A stretch of 53,674 bases of DNA from Odoribacter sp. UBA944 (GTDB lineage Bacteria; Bacteroidota; Bacteroidia; Bacteroidales; Marinifilaceae): positions 683 through 54,356 of the forward strand of contig DBDA01000048.1 of the NCBI GenBank assembly GCA_002293375.1, in the 5' to 3' direction. The position numbers were made by a program, and so were the translations under genes. Shown here in pieces: positions 17,303-25,882 of this stretch. The notes beneath the pieces are model-generated. The model had not been told where the DNA came from and ran no database searches. It saw only the letters and a program-made list of their open reading frames with translations. Position 1 is the stretch's first letter. Each line of letters opens with the position of its first letter.

Positions 17303-18559
17303 TTACAATCCTTCCTTAAAACTGTAAAAGATAACGACTGGATTGCTGTTTTCCGTGAGACTGGCCAATTCGGGGCGTTGGACGGCGGCGGTTTTCTGAA
17401 CGCCTGTTTCGGAATTGAAAGAACCTGTCGTCATAAGACGATAAGCATTTACGACTGTGACGAACCTGTCTCCAAAAGATGTTTGGGGTAAATTCAAAAA
17501 CCAAAAGATCACATGATCGCTACTCCCTTTGTTTTCGACCCGGTACCCTTTTTGAGTCCGTTTGGAATACAGGTAATCGTTCAGGTATTGATGGGGAAGG
17601 GTGGGGAGGGAAAGGTTTAAGTAATTGTCACTGTCCGTGAAACCACCGTGGAATACAACATTCTTTTCCTGCAACAACTTAAACTCATCAAAGGTTATGT
17701 CAGGGTTTAGATTGGCTATCCCGTCTATTTTTTCCATATCTACTCTGTAAGCTGCTTTTAATCCATCGGACAGGGCCTGGTAAATGGTGTCGCTGTAAGG
17801 ACGGTGTACATATACCTGCTCCCCGAATTTCCGGATAGTGGGAGTTATCACGATCTGGTTTCTTCTGTAGCGCGGAGGCATTGTACTGCTTTTGATCCCG
17901 AATTTATTGTCGGTAAAATAGAGCAGATCAGTCCGGTTTTCATACTCCTGCAATCCGGGATCCTGTTCGCCTGCACCATATGTGGCGAATATTACGCTGT
18001 TTTCGTCCACGTACTCCATACTGTTAAACCAGAATTTTGCCTGAGTATCGGAGATAAAACGACCGTCTGTGGTAAAATACAGCACCTTTCCTCCATTTCT
18101 GTCGCTGACGACAAGGGTCTTGTTATCGGGGAGCAGGGTTACGTGACCAAGGCTTGCATATTCCTGCGGGCCGCGTCCGCGCCGGTTGATGGTTGTCCGG
18201 TGTTTTCCGTTCCTGTCAAAGATAAAGACAGAGTGGGTTTGACGTTGGTCATAAATAACAATGTGTTCGTCTGTCACAATGACTCCATCAATGGAACCGA
18301 CCAAAACATTGCCCAGAGATTCCAACGGGATTACTTCCAGGTCCTGTACCCAATCTTCCAGATAGATGACGCTGTCGTTGGAGAGTACGATCTCTTTCAT
18401 CTCCGATGTATGATTAAAAAACGAGATCGGCCCCTTCTCTTTGTCTGAGGGTACGATCTCTTTCATTTCTGATGTATCCACAGTTGAGTGCGAAGATTTC
18501 GATTTTCCGCAGGAGAGCAGCGTGATTGCGATGGCCGATACGAGAATAACTTTGTTCAT
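17303..18559 (-). CDS. 6-bladed beta-propeller lipoprotein
   Basis: Protein of 418 residues with a lipoprotein signal (VILVSAIAITLLSC, lipid Cys at C17), so it is anchored on the cell envelope. The body has repeated blade-like strands typical of the Bacteroidota 6-bladed propeller family, such as VIVTDEHIVIYDQRQTHSVFIFDRNGKHRTTI, GRGPQEY and LLPDNKTLVVSDRNGGKVLYF. GRGPxEY is the family hallmark. The function of the family is unknown. Oddity: the unit TSEMKEIV occurs twice, 22 residues apart (about 29-58), from a 66-base duplication in the linker after the lipid anchor. It is divergent from the MarR gene. Confidence 0.85.
   Translation of the reverse strand: MNKVILVSAIAITLLSCGKSKSSHSTVDTSEMKEIVPSDKEKGPISFFNHTSEMKEIVLSNDSVIYLEDWVQDLEVIPLESLGNVLVGSIDGVIVTDEHIVIYDQRQTHSVFIFDRNGKHRTTINRRGRGPQEYASLGHVTLLPDNKTLVVSDRNGGKVLYFTTDGRFISDTQAKFWFNSMEYVDENSVIFATYGAGEQDPGLQEYENRTDLLYFTDNKFGIKSSTMPPRYRRNQIVITPTIRKFGEQVYVHRPYSDTIYQALSDGLKAAYRVDMEKIDGIANLNPDITFDEFKLLQEKNVVFHGGFTDSDNYLNLSLPTLPHQYLNDYLYSKRTQKGYRVENKGSSDHVIFWFLNLPQTSFGDRFVTVVNAYRLMTTGSFNSETGVQKTAAVQRPELASLTENSNPVVIFYSFKEGL
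18385..18477. repeat. 66-base-period duplication inside the propeller lipoprotein gene
   Basis: The 27-base segment 18385-18411 recurs at 18451-18477 with two mismatches, a period of 66 bases (22 codons, in frame). It doubles the unit TSEMKEIV plus linker just after the lipid-anchored Cys. It is probably a recent slippage or unequal-crossover event. Confidence 0.85.
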
Positions 18560-18724
18560 GGGTCAATGGTTTTAGTCTGTGACAGACATTGGGATTGAAA
18601 TACTGTTTGTCCGAAAAATTTTTTAAAGATGATGGAAAGATTTTGAATGTGCAAATAATCAATCTGTTTTTTCCGGGCAAACACCCAAAAGTTCGTGATG
18701 CTTTATATTACAGAAAATAATCGC

Positions 18725-18737
18725 TATGTTTGCAAAC
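18725..18737 (+). promoter_or_regulatory. MarR promoter element overlapped by a palindrome
   Basis: TATGTTTG (18725-18732) matches TAnnTTTG and ends 27 bases before the MarR ATG. It overlaps the perfect palindrome GTTTGCAAAC (18728-18737), a plausible site for autorepression. A second palindrome, GTCTGTGACAGAC (18575-18587), lies just upstream of the divergent lipoprotein gene. Confidence 0.5.
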
Positions 18738-18759
18738 GGTATAAAATGCAACATACACT

Positions 18760-19185
18760 ATGAATGAAGTCAGAGAATTGGTATCCTGCCTGAGCAAAGC
18801 GGAGAGAGGGTACACGAAAATGCTAAACCGCTCTTTTCAACAGGCAGGCTTTGACCTGAGCCGGGAACAGTATGAACTTCTGCAGGTATTGTGGGAGGAG
18901 GACCACATCAATCAGCAGGCCATCTCCAGGAAATTGCAAAAAGATAAGTACAATGTTACCAAGTTGTTGAATACGCTTTCCAAAAGGGGATACGTGCAGC
19001 GTCAGATGTGCCGGGAAGACCGCCGGAACAACTATGTGGTACTGACGGAGAAAGGAACAGAGGCGCGCAAGGCACTGACCGGGATCGAAGAGCAGTTACA
19101 CACTGACCTGACCTTTACGATCGCTTCCCAGGAGATTAAATCCTGTGTTTGGGTATTGAAAAAATTAACCGGTTTACTAGGATAG
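18760..19185 (+). CDS. MarR-family transcriptional regulator
   Basis: Winged helix-turn-helix regulator, 141 residues. The DNA-binding core spans about 45-110: QYELLQVLWEE, INQQAISRKLQKDKYNVTKLLNTLSKRGYV, then the wing with REDRRNNYVVLTEKG. Flanking helices would form the dimer. MarR proteins usually repress their own and neighbouring genes and are released by small ligands or oxidation. Here the candidates are the divergent propeller lipoprotein and the downstream pepD, which starts 3 bases after the stop. The ligand is unknown. Confidence 0.92.
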   Translation: MNEVRELVSCLSKAERGYTKMLNRSFQQAGFDLSREQYELLQVLWEEDHINQQAISRKLQKDKYNVTKLLNTLSKRGYVQRQMCREDRRNNYVVLTEKGTEARKALTGIEEQLHTDLTFTIASQEIKSCVWVLKKLTGLLG

Positions 19186-19188
19186 ATC

Positions 19189-20637
19189 ATGGAGTTACAA
19201 GGATTACAACCGGAATGGGTATGGCACTATTTTGAAGAGATCTGCCGGATTCCCCGTCCGTCTAAAAAAGAGGAAAAAATAGGAGCTTGGCTGGTGGAAT
19301 TCGGGCATAGCCTGAAATTGGAGACGAAGCAGGACAAAGCGGGAAATGTGCTGATCCGTAAACCGGGTACGAAAGGGCGGGAACACGCCCCGGTTGTGGT
19401 GTTGCAGTCCCACATGGATATGGTATGCGAAAAGAACGCGGATACGGAACACGATTTTGACCGGGATCCCATTTGTCCCTACGTAGACGGGGAGTGGGTC
19501 AAGGCGCGGGGGACCACCCTAGGGGCCGATGACGGGATCGGCATGGCGGTCCAGTTGGCCATTCTGGCTTCCGGGGAGATCGAGCACGGCCCGTTGGAGT
19601 GTCTGTTTACCGTGGATGAAGAGACGGGATTGAGCGGCGCTTTTGCGTTGAAACCCGGTTTTTTTGAGGGGCGTATTCTGTTGAATTTGGATTCGGAGGA
19701 CGAAGGGCAGATCTTTATCGGCTGTGCCGGCGGGATTGATACGAGCGTGGAGTTACCCGTAGAAACAGAAAAAATCCCGGCCGGAAAGTTTGCCGTCCGG
19801 GTATCGGTAAAAGGTTTGCAGGGCGGACATTCCGGGGACGACATCGATAAAGGACGCGGGAACGCCGTCAAGATATTGAACCGTTTTTTGTGGGACTTGA
19901 ATGAGAAATTTTCCCTGAACGTGGCTTCTTTCACCGGCGGAAACCTGCGCAATGCCATTGCCCGGGAAGCTGCTGCCGTTGTGGTGGTGGACAGTTGCGA
20001 CAAAGAACCCTTGCGGGTGGCTTTTAACCTCTACGCGGCAGAGATGGAGCAGGTCTGGAAGTTGGCCGAACCGGGGTTGCAATTGGACCTGGAGTCTGCG
20101 GACGTGCCGGAGCGGATGTTGACACATACAGACACGGCCCGTTTGCTGAATGCGCTCTATGCCTGTCCGCACGGGGTACACTCCATGAGCTGCCGCATGC
20201 CAGGCATGGTGGAGACCTCTACGAATCTGGCGGCCGTCAAACAGGCGGATGCCGGTTCTATATCCATCACGACCTCCCAACGCAGTGACATTGATTCGGA
20301 AAAACTGAACATCGCCCACGCAGTGGCGTCGGTTTTCAGACTGGCAGGAGCCAAGGTGACGCATGGAGAGGGGTACCCCGGTTGGGCGCCCAATCCGGAC
20401 TCCCCGTTGTTAAAAGTGGTGGTGGATTCCTATTTCCGGCTGTTCGGTAAACAGCCGTTGGTGCGTTCCATCCATGCCGGTTTGGAGTGCGGGCTGTTTT
20501 TGGAAAAATACCCCGGTATGGACATGATCTCTTTTGGGCCGACCCTGCGCGGAGTACACTCTCCGGATGAAAAAATAAACATCGCCACGGTCGAAATGTG
20601 GTGGAGACACCTGTTGGATATTTTAAAGTCAGTTTAA
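19189..20637 (+). CDS. pepD: Aminoacyl-histidine dipeptidase (PepD, M20 metallopeptidase)
   Basis: Cytosolic zinc dipeptidase with broad Xaa-His and other dipeptide activity, 482 residues (E. coli PepD 485). Metal-site motifs are QSHMDMV (H75, D77), LGADDGIGMA (bridging Asp near 114) and the catalytic DEETGLSGA (E144-E145). The lid/dimerisation domain carries VKGLQGGHSGDDI (the typical GGHSG of M20 peptidases), and LECGLFLEK is near the C-terminus. It starts 3 bases after the MarR gene, and the methionine sulfoxide reductase gene follows after 12 bases. Confidence 0.95.
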   Translation: MELQGLQPEWVWHYFEEICRIPRPSKKEEKIGAWLVEFGHSLKLETKQDKAGNVLIRKPGTKGREHAPVVVLQSHMDMVCEKNADTEHDFDRDPICPYVDGEWVKARGTTLGADDGIGMAVQLAILASGEIEHGPLECLFTVDEETGLSGAFALKPGFFEGRILLNLDSEDEGQIFIGCAGGIDTSVELPVETEKIPAGKFAVRVSVKGLQGGHSGDDIDKGRGNAVKILNRFLWDLNEKFSLNVASFTGGNLRNAIAREAAAVVVVDSCDKEPLRVAFNLYAAEMEQVWKLAEPGLQLDLESADVPERMLTHTDTARLLNALYACPHGVHSMSCRMPGMVETSTNLAAVKQADAGSISITTSQRSDIDSEKLNIAHAVASVFRLAGAKVTHGEGYPGWAPNPDSPLLKVVVDSYFRLFGKQPLVRSIHAGLECGLFLEKYPGMDMISFGPTLRGVHSPDEKINIATVEMWWRHLLDILKSV

Positions 20638-20649
20638 ACACTTTTCGAT

Positions 20650-21108
20650 ATGTCGAAAAAATTGGAAAAATACGACCGACTGTACGAACAGATCGCCGGC
20701 TATGTGGGGACAACAAAGGATATTTGGGCGCGTTTGGCCACCATTGAAGCGGTGCTTCACCACAAAATGCCCGCTTTTTTCTGGACAGGGGTCTATGTGT
20801 TGTCGGAAGGGGAGTTGGTGGTACGTTCCTACCAGGGGCCTGTAGCCTGTCAGAAACTGAAAGCCCACACCGGCGTTTGCTGGGCGGCCATTGATTCGGA
20901 CCAGACGATCATTGTGGGGGACGTGGAAGCATTTCCCGGACACATTGCCTGCAATCCGAAATCCAAAAGCGAAATAGTCATTCCCTTAAAAGACCGGGAG
21001 GGAACTGTTTTCGGCTGTCTGGATATTGACAGCGATATGGAGGGAGCTTTTGACCGGGAGGATGAGCAGGGATTGAAGAAAATTTTGGGCCTGATATTTG
21101 AAGTCTGA
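20650..21108 (+). CDS. msrC: Free methionine-(R)-sulfoxide reductase (GAF domain)
   Basis: Reduces free L-methionine-(R)-sulfoxide, an oxidative-stress repair activity in the cytoplasm. It has 152 residues forming a single GAF domain. The three Cys positions of the enzyme family are all present: C67 (GPVACQKL), C77 (GVCWAA) and C101 (GHIACNPKSKSEIVIPL). The FPGHIAC and SEIVxPL phrases are diagnostic. It lies 12 bases behind pepD, probably in the same transcript. Confidence 0.93.
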   Translation: MSKKLEKYDRLYEQIAGYVGTTKDIWARLATIEAVLHHKMPAFFWTGVYVLSEGELVVRSYQGPVACQKLKAHTGVCWAAIDSDQTIIVGDVEAFPGHIACNPKSKSEIVIPLKDREGTVFGCLDIDSDMEGAFDREDEQGLKKILGLIFEV

Positions 21109-21214
21109 CCGAAGTTAAAAAATGTTGCATATTTTGCTTTTTTGGAGAAGGAATACTATTTTCGGAGCCACAAAATGAGAAAATGAGTATGTTGAATATA
21201 AAATAATAAGAACG

Positions 21215-21952
21215 ATGAAGAAAGTACTGTTATTGATTTGTGTAAGTTTGTTCTCTACAGCCCTTTTTGCTCAGGAAGCTACCGGTGCAGCCGAGAAAAA
21301 TGCCGGCAATGAGGCATGGCGGGCAAAAAATTTCAAGGAGGCATTTACCAATTGGGAAAAATATCTGGAGATTGTGAACTATTCGGATGCTGCCTGTGCG
21401 TACAATACGGCGGTAGCGGCTGATAGAATTGACAATTTTTTGGCGGCTGAGAAATATTTCGAAATAGCCATCCAGAAGAGATACAAAGTGGGTGACGCTT
21501 ACTTTGGGAAAGCAAAGGCGCAGGATGACCTGAAAAAGGAGACTGAGATGCTTGCTACGCTGGAAGCCGGTTTGAAAGCGGTGCCCGGCAATGCCAAACT
21601 GGAGAGTATGTATGGAAACTATTTCCTGAAAAAAGGGTTGGAAGCGCAAAAGGCCGGCAATTTGTCCAAAGCGGTGGAGCAGTACGGAAAAATTACGACT
21701 TTAAAGAACACTTCCTTGAAAACCAAAGCATATACGGCATTGGGATCGCTGCATTTTAACAACGGTGCTTCTATTCTGCAAAAGGCCAGTCCAATCGCCA
21801 ACAGCGACAAGGAGAAATACGAGGCTGAAAAAGCAAAAGCCATGGAGGAGTTCAACGAAGCGTTGAAGCAGGCTAATCAGGCATTGGCCGTTTCCCCGGA
21901 GGATGCAGATGTAAAACAGTTGGTTACCAACATTAAAAATGCCATGAAATGA
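21215..21952 (+). CDS. Exported TPR-repeat protein
   Basis: Protein of 245 residues with a signal peptide (KVLLLICVSLFSTALFAQ, cleavage likely before EATG). The mature part is helical, with tetratricopeptide-like units: NEAWRAKNFKEAFTNWEKYLE, AACAYNTAVAADRIDNFLAAEKYFE, GDAYFGKAKAQDD, KGLEAQKAGNLSKAVEQYGK, and a final EEFNEALKQANQALAVSPEDADV. These are protein-protein scaffolds and the partner cannot be told from sequence. The gene is followed by a strong terminator at 22001-22044, so it closes the transcript that begins near MarR or at its own promoter. Confidence 0.85.
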   Translation: MKKVLLLICVSLFSTALFAQEATGAAEKNAGNEAWRAKNFKEAFTNWEKYLEIVNYSDAACAYNTAVAADRIDNFLAAEKYFEIAIQKRYKVGDAYFGKAKAQDDLKKETEMLATLEAGLKAVPGNAKLESMYGNYFLKKGLEAQKAGNLSKAVEQYGKITTLKNTSLKTKAYTALGSLHFNNGASILQKASPIANSDKEKYEAEKAKAMEEFNEALKQANQALAVSPEDADVKQLVTNIKNAMK

Positions 21953-22000
21953 TTGGATTTGCAATTACTGCAAACGAAGTTGTAAACCCACAATAATACC

Positions 22001-22044
22001 AAAGAGGCTGTCTGAAGAATGAAATTTAAGCAGCCTCTTTTCTT
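22001..22044 (+). terminator. Rho-independent terminator between the TPR gene and the fucose genes
   Basis: A perfect 10-bp stem AAAGAGGCTG (22001-22010) / CAGCCTCTTT (22031-22040) with a 20-base loop, followed by TCTT. It overlaps an in-frame ATG at 22019 and so rules that out as the fucI start. Confidence 0.8.
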
Positions 22045-22078
22045 ATTTTACAAGATTCTAAAAATAAGTTATAAACGT

Positions 22079-23866
22079 ATGAAACAGAAGAGATTTGTCG
22101 GGGAAAACCCGAAAATAGGCATTCGGCCGACTATTGATGGCCGTCAGGGCGGTGTACGCGAATCATTGGAAGAACAGACCATGAACATGGCGAAGGCCGT
22201 GGCCGAATTACTGAGCAGCCAACTGAAATATGCCGACGGAACGCCGGTACAGTGCGTGGTGGCGGACACCACCATCGGGCGGGTGCCCCAGGCGGCTGCT
22301 TGCGCTGAGAAGTTCAAAAAGGAGGGGGTAGGCGTAGTGATCTCCGTGACCCCCTGTTGGTGTTACGGAAGCGAAACCATTAATTACGACGGGACGCTTC
22401 CGCAGGCCATTTGGGGGTTTAACGGGACCGAACGCCCCGGGGCGGTATACTTGGCGGCGGCCCTGGCCAGCCATACCCAGAAGGGGATGCCCGCTTTCGG
22501 TATTTACGGGCAGAACGTTCAGGATGCTGATGACCGGAGCATTCCGGCGGATGTGCAGGAGAAATTGCTGCGTTTTGCCAAAGCCGGATTGGCCGTGGCT
22601 GCTATGCGGGGCAAAAGCTATCTCTCCATAGGTTCCGTATCCATGGGGATTGCCGGAAGTATTGTAGATTCCGACTTTTTCCAAACCTACCTCGGCATGC
22701 GGAACGAATATGTGGACATGAGCGAAGTGGTCCGCCGCATCGAAGAGGAGATTTACGACAAAGAGGAGTATACACGGGCTTTGGCGTGGACGGCAAAATA
22801 CTGCAAACCGAAAGAAGGTACCGATTTTAACCGTCCGGAAAAACAGAAAAATCGGGCGGAATTGGACAAGGATTGGGAGTTTGTGGTGAAAATGTATTTG
22901 ATCTTCCGGGATCTGATGTGTGGAAATCCGAAATTGAAAGAGTTGGGCTTCAAGGAAGAAGCATTGGGGCACAACGCCATTGTTGCCGGTTTTCAGGGGC
23001 AGCGGCAGTGGACCGACCATTTTCCCAACGCTGATTTCCCGGAGGCTTTGATGAACAGCTCTTTTGACTGGAACGGCATCCGGGAAGCTTTTGTGTTGGC
23101 CACAGAAAACGATGCGTTGAACGGTGTGGCCATGCTCTTCGGAAAATTGTTGACCAATACCGCCCAGATATTTGCCGATGTCCGCACTTATTGGAGCCCC
23201 GAAGCGGTAGAGCGGGTAACCGGGAAAAAATTGTCCGGAGCGGCTGCGAATGGCCTGATCCATCTGATCAACTCAGGGTCTGCTTCGTTGGACGGGACCG
23301 GTGAACAGAGCAAAGAGGGGAAACCTGCCATGAAGCCTTTCTGGGAAATTTCAGAGAAAGAGGTAGAAAATTGCCTGGGCGCTACCACGTGGTTTCCGGC
23401 CAACCGAGACTATTTCCGGGGGGGCGGATTCTCCTCCAATTTCCTCTCCAAAGGAGGCATGCCGGTGACCATGATGCGGGTGAACCTGGTAAAAGGATTA
23501 GGGCCTGTCCTGCAATTGGCGGAAGGGTATACCGTAGAGATCGATCCGGAAGTACACAGGACCCTGCACGAAAGAACCGACAAGACCTGGCCGACTACCT
23601 GGTTTGCTCCGCGCCTGACAGGTACGGGGGCCTTTAAAGATGTCTACTCCGTGATGAATTGCTGGGGGGCTAACCACGGCGCAGTCAGCTACGGGCACAT
23701 TGGGGCCGACCTGATCACACTGGCTTCCATGCTCCGGATCCCGGTATGTATGCACAACGTGGAGGCGGATAACATCTTCCGTCCCAGCGCCTGGAATGCG
23801 TTCGGTATGGACCCGGAAGGGGCGGACTACCGGGCTTGTGAAAATTACGGCGGCCTTTACAAATAA
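22079..23866 (+). CDS. fucI: L-fucose isomerase
   Basis: Converts L-fucose to L-fuculose, the first step of fucose catabolism, in the cytoplasm with a Mn2+ cofactor. It has 595 residues, against 591 in E. coli FucI, with near-colinear similarity. Active-site motifs are present: ATENDALNGVAM (Glu ligand), VFADVRTYWSPEA (Asp ligand) and NCWGANHGAVSYGH (His ligand). PKIGIRPTIDGRQGGVRESLE begins the conserved region. The ATG at 22079 is chosen because an earlier in-frame ATG at 22019 lies within the terminator hairpin and would add non-homologous residues. It is first of four fucose genes. Confidence 0.97.
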   Translation: MKQKRFVGENPKIGIRPTIDGRQGGVRESLEEQTMNMAKAVAELLSSQLKYADGTPVQCVVADTTIGRVPQAAACAEKFKKEGVGVVISVTPCWCYGSETINYDGTLPQAIWGFNGTERPGAVYLAAALASHTQKGMPAFGIYGQNVQDADDRSIPADVQEKLLRFAKAGLAVAAMRGKSYLSIGSVSMGIAGSIVDSDFFQTYLGMRNEYVDMSEVVRRIEEEIYDKEEYTRALAWTAKYCKPKEGTDFNRPEKQKNRAELDKDWEFVVKMYLIFRDLMCGNPKLKELGFKEEALGHNAIVAGFQGQRQWTDHFPNADFPEALMNSSFDWNGIREAFVLATENDALNGVAMLFGKLLTNTAQIFADVRTYWSPEAVERVTGKKLSGAAANGLIHLINSGSASLDGTGEQSKEGKPAMKPFWEISEKEVENCLGATTWFPANRDYFRGGGFSSNFLSKGGMPVTMMRVNLVKGLGPVLQLAEGYTVEIDPEVHRTLHERTDKTWPTTWFAPRLTGTGAFKDVYSVMNCWGANHGAVSYGHIGADLITLASMLRIPVCMHNVEADNIFRPSAWNAFGMDPEGADYRACENYGGLYK

Positions 23867-23877
23867 AAGGGTGTACT

Positions 23878-24525
23878 GTGGAGATTACCGATAAACACAT
23901 TGAACAGTTTGTGTCGGCGGCGCATGAGGTCGGCGCCCGCAAACTGACCCGTTGCAGCAGCGGGAACCTCTCCTGGCGGGTCGGAGAGGTGGCGTTGGTT
24001 TCCGCCACCGGCTCCTGGCTTCCGGAACTGCGGGCGGAGCAGGTGTCTGTCTGCCGGTTGGATACGGGGGAGTGGATCAACGGGGTGAAGCCCTCTATGG
24101 AGAGTACGTTTCACTTAGCCGTGTTGAGAAACCGCCCGGAGATCAACGTGGTGTTGCATTGCCAAAGCATCTACGCGACCACGGTGGCTTGTATGAAAGA
24201 GCGGCCGGCAGACTTTAACGTGACGGCGGAACTGCCTTGCCATTGCGGTCGGGAGATCGCGTTTGTGCCGTACTACCGCCCCGGTTCTCCGGAGTTGGCC
24301 GCTGCTGTGACAGAGGCGATGCGGGAGCACGACTCCGTGCTGTTGGAGAAGCACGGACAGGTCTTTGCCGGAAAGGATTTCAAAAACGCGATAGAGAAAG
24401 CGGAATTTCTGGAGATGGCCTGTGAGATCATGCTCCACAGCGGTATGAAGTACCGCACCCTGACCGGGGAGGAGATACAGGACTTAGACAAATACATTCT
24501 GGGAAAAGTTTGTACGGTTAAATGA
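23878..24525 (+). CDS. fucA: Class II aldolase, probable L-fuculose-1-phosphate aldolase
   Basis: Cleaves fuculose-1-phosphate to dihydroxyacetone phosphate and L-lactaldehyde. It has 215 residues with a class II aldolase/adducin fold: CSSGNLSWR (26-34), PSMESTFH (catalytic E75) and a C-terminal KHGQ (H159). Oddity: E. coli FucA binds zinc with H92 and H94 (HNH) and H155. Here the pair reads H94-C95-Q96, so the second His is replaced by Gln. I recall a similar H-x-Q in Bacteroides homologues, so it may be a lineage feature and not decay. The start is GTG at 23878, 11 bases after fucI. The stop overlaps the kinase start (ATGA). Confidence 0.87.
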   Translation: MEITDKHIEQFVSAAHEVGARKLTRCSSGNLSWRVGEVALVSATGSWLPELRAEQVSVCRLDTGEWINGVKPSMESTFHLAVLRNRPEINVVLHCQSIYATTVACMKERPADFNVTAELPCHCGREIAFVPYYRPGSPELAAAVTEAMREHDSVLLEKHGQVFAGKDFKNAIEKAEFLEMACEIMLHSGMKYRTLTGEEIQDLDKYILGKVCTVK

Positions 24526-25865
24526 GGTATATTGCCGCTGATTTTGGTGCCGGAAGCGGGCGGATCATTGTTGGAGAACACACCCCTTCCGGCATTCTCC
24601 TGGAAGAGGTGCACCGGTTTCCCAACCGGCAGGTCCGATTGGGAGGTACGTTGTACTGGGATTTTCTCTCCCTTTTTGAGGAGTTGAAAGCCGGTTTGAA
24701 AAAAGCGTTTGCCCGGTACGGCGACATTGTCTCCATCGGGGTGGATACCTGGGGGGTGGACTTTGGCCTGTTGGACAGGCAGGGGCACTTGTTGGGCAAT
24801 CCTGTCTGTTATCGGGATGCGCGCACAGCGGGCATATTGGAAAAGGTGTTTGTAAAGATTCCTCCGGAAACCTTGTACGGTTACACGGGCAACCAATTTA
24901 TGGAGATCAACACGGCCTTTCAATTGTACAGTCTGGCGCTTTCGGAAGATCCGCAATTACGGTGTGCCGGAAAACTGCTCTTTATGCCGGACCTCTTCAA
25001 CTATTTCCTCAGCGGTGTGGCAGTCAACGAACACACTATAGCATCTACTTCGCAACTTTATAATCCATTGATCGGAGGATGGGCCCAACCTGTCGTTGAA
25101 CAGTTGGGGATCCCGGGCGGGATTTTGCAGCGAATCGTACCGGCCGGTACGGTGCTGGGAGAGATACTGCCGGAAGTCAGTGCGGAGACGGGAGGTGCCG
25201 GTGTTCGGATCGTGGCGGTCGGATCGCACGATACCGCCAGCGCTTTGGCCTCTGTGGAAGCCGATGGAGAGAATTGGGCTTTTATCAGCTCCGGAACCTG
25301 GTCGCTGATGGGAATCCAAACAACGAAACCGATCCTGACTGAGGCCGCGATGCGGTCCGATTTTACCAATGAGGGTACTGTGGATGGCAACATCCGTTTT
25401 TTGCGGAACATCACCGGCCTTTGGTTGTTGCAATGTGTCATGAAGGAGTGGGAAGCTGAAGGAAAGAACCGGGAATTCGACGAATTGATTGCCGAAGCGG
25501 AACAGAGCGCTTTTGCGTCGGTGGTGGATGTGGACGATCCGTCGTTTGCCTGTCCCGCCTCCATGCAGGAAGCCATTTGTACCTGTTGCCGCCACAGCGG
25601 ACAGGAGATTCCCCGCACCGGAGGGGAATATATGCGCCTGATCGCTCACTCTCTGGCCACCAAATACGCCGAAGTAAAAACCAAATTGGAAGCGTGCTCC
25701 GGCCGGAAGATCGATACCATCCACATCGTGGGCGGCGGTTCCCGGAATCGGTTGATCAACCGATTGACGGAGGAGTTAACCGGCGCGCGGGTGGTTCCCG
25801 GCGCCGTGGAGGCAACCGCTATCGGCAACATACGCACCCAGATAAAAGCAATGGCCCATTTGTAA
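24522..25865 (+). CDS. FGGY carbohydrate kinase, rhamnulokinase-type, acting as fuculokinase
   Basis: Phosphorylates the ketose made by FucI. It has 447 residues in two FGGY-family domains: the N-terminal ATP-fold motif AADFGAGSGR (5-14), VDTWGVDFGLLD, YRDART, and in the second domain VGSHDTASA, ISSGTWSLMG and HIVGGGSRNRLINRLTEE. The sequence is of the RhaB (rhamnulokinase) subfamily, not E. coli FucK. Its place between fucA and fucP makes L-fuculose the likely substrate. It overlaps fucA by 4 bases. Confidence 0.9.
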   Translation: MRYIAADFGAGSGRIIVGEHTPSGILLEEVHRFPNRQVRLGGTLYWDFLSLFEELKAGLKKAFARYGDIVSIGVDTWGVDFGLLDRQGHLLGNPVCYRDARTAGILEKVFVKIPPETLYGYTGNQFMEINTAFQLYSLALSEDPQLRCAGKLLFMPDLFNYFLSGVAVNEHTIASTSQLYNPLIGGWAQPVVEQLGIPGGILQRIVPAGTVLGEILPEVSAETGGAGVRIVAVGSHDTASALASVEADGENWAFISSGTWSLMGIQTTKPILTEAAMRSDFTNEGTVDGNIRFLRNITGLWLLQCVMKEWEAEGKNREFDELIAEAEQSAFASVVDVDDPSFACPASMQEAICTCCRHSGQEIPRTGGEYMRLIAHSLATKYAEVKTKLEACSGRKIDTIHIVGGGSRNRLINRLTEELTGARVVPGAVEATAIGNIRTQIKAMAHL

Positions 25866-25882
25866 ATAAACACTTGATCAAC

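Noticed and set aside
22019..22078. ATG at 22019 as the fucI start
   Set aside because: It lies inside a strong terminator hairpin and adds residues that do not match the family.
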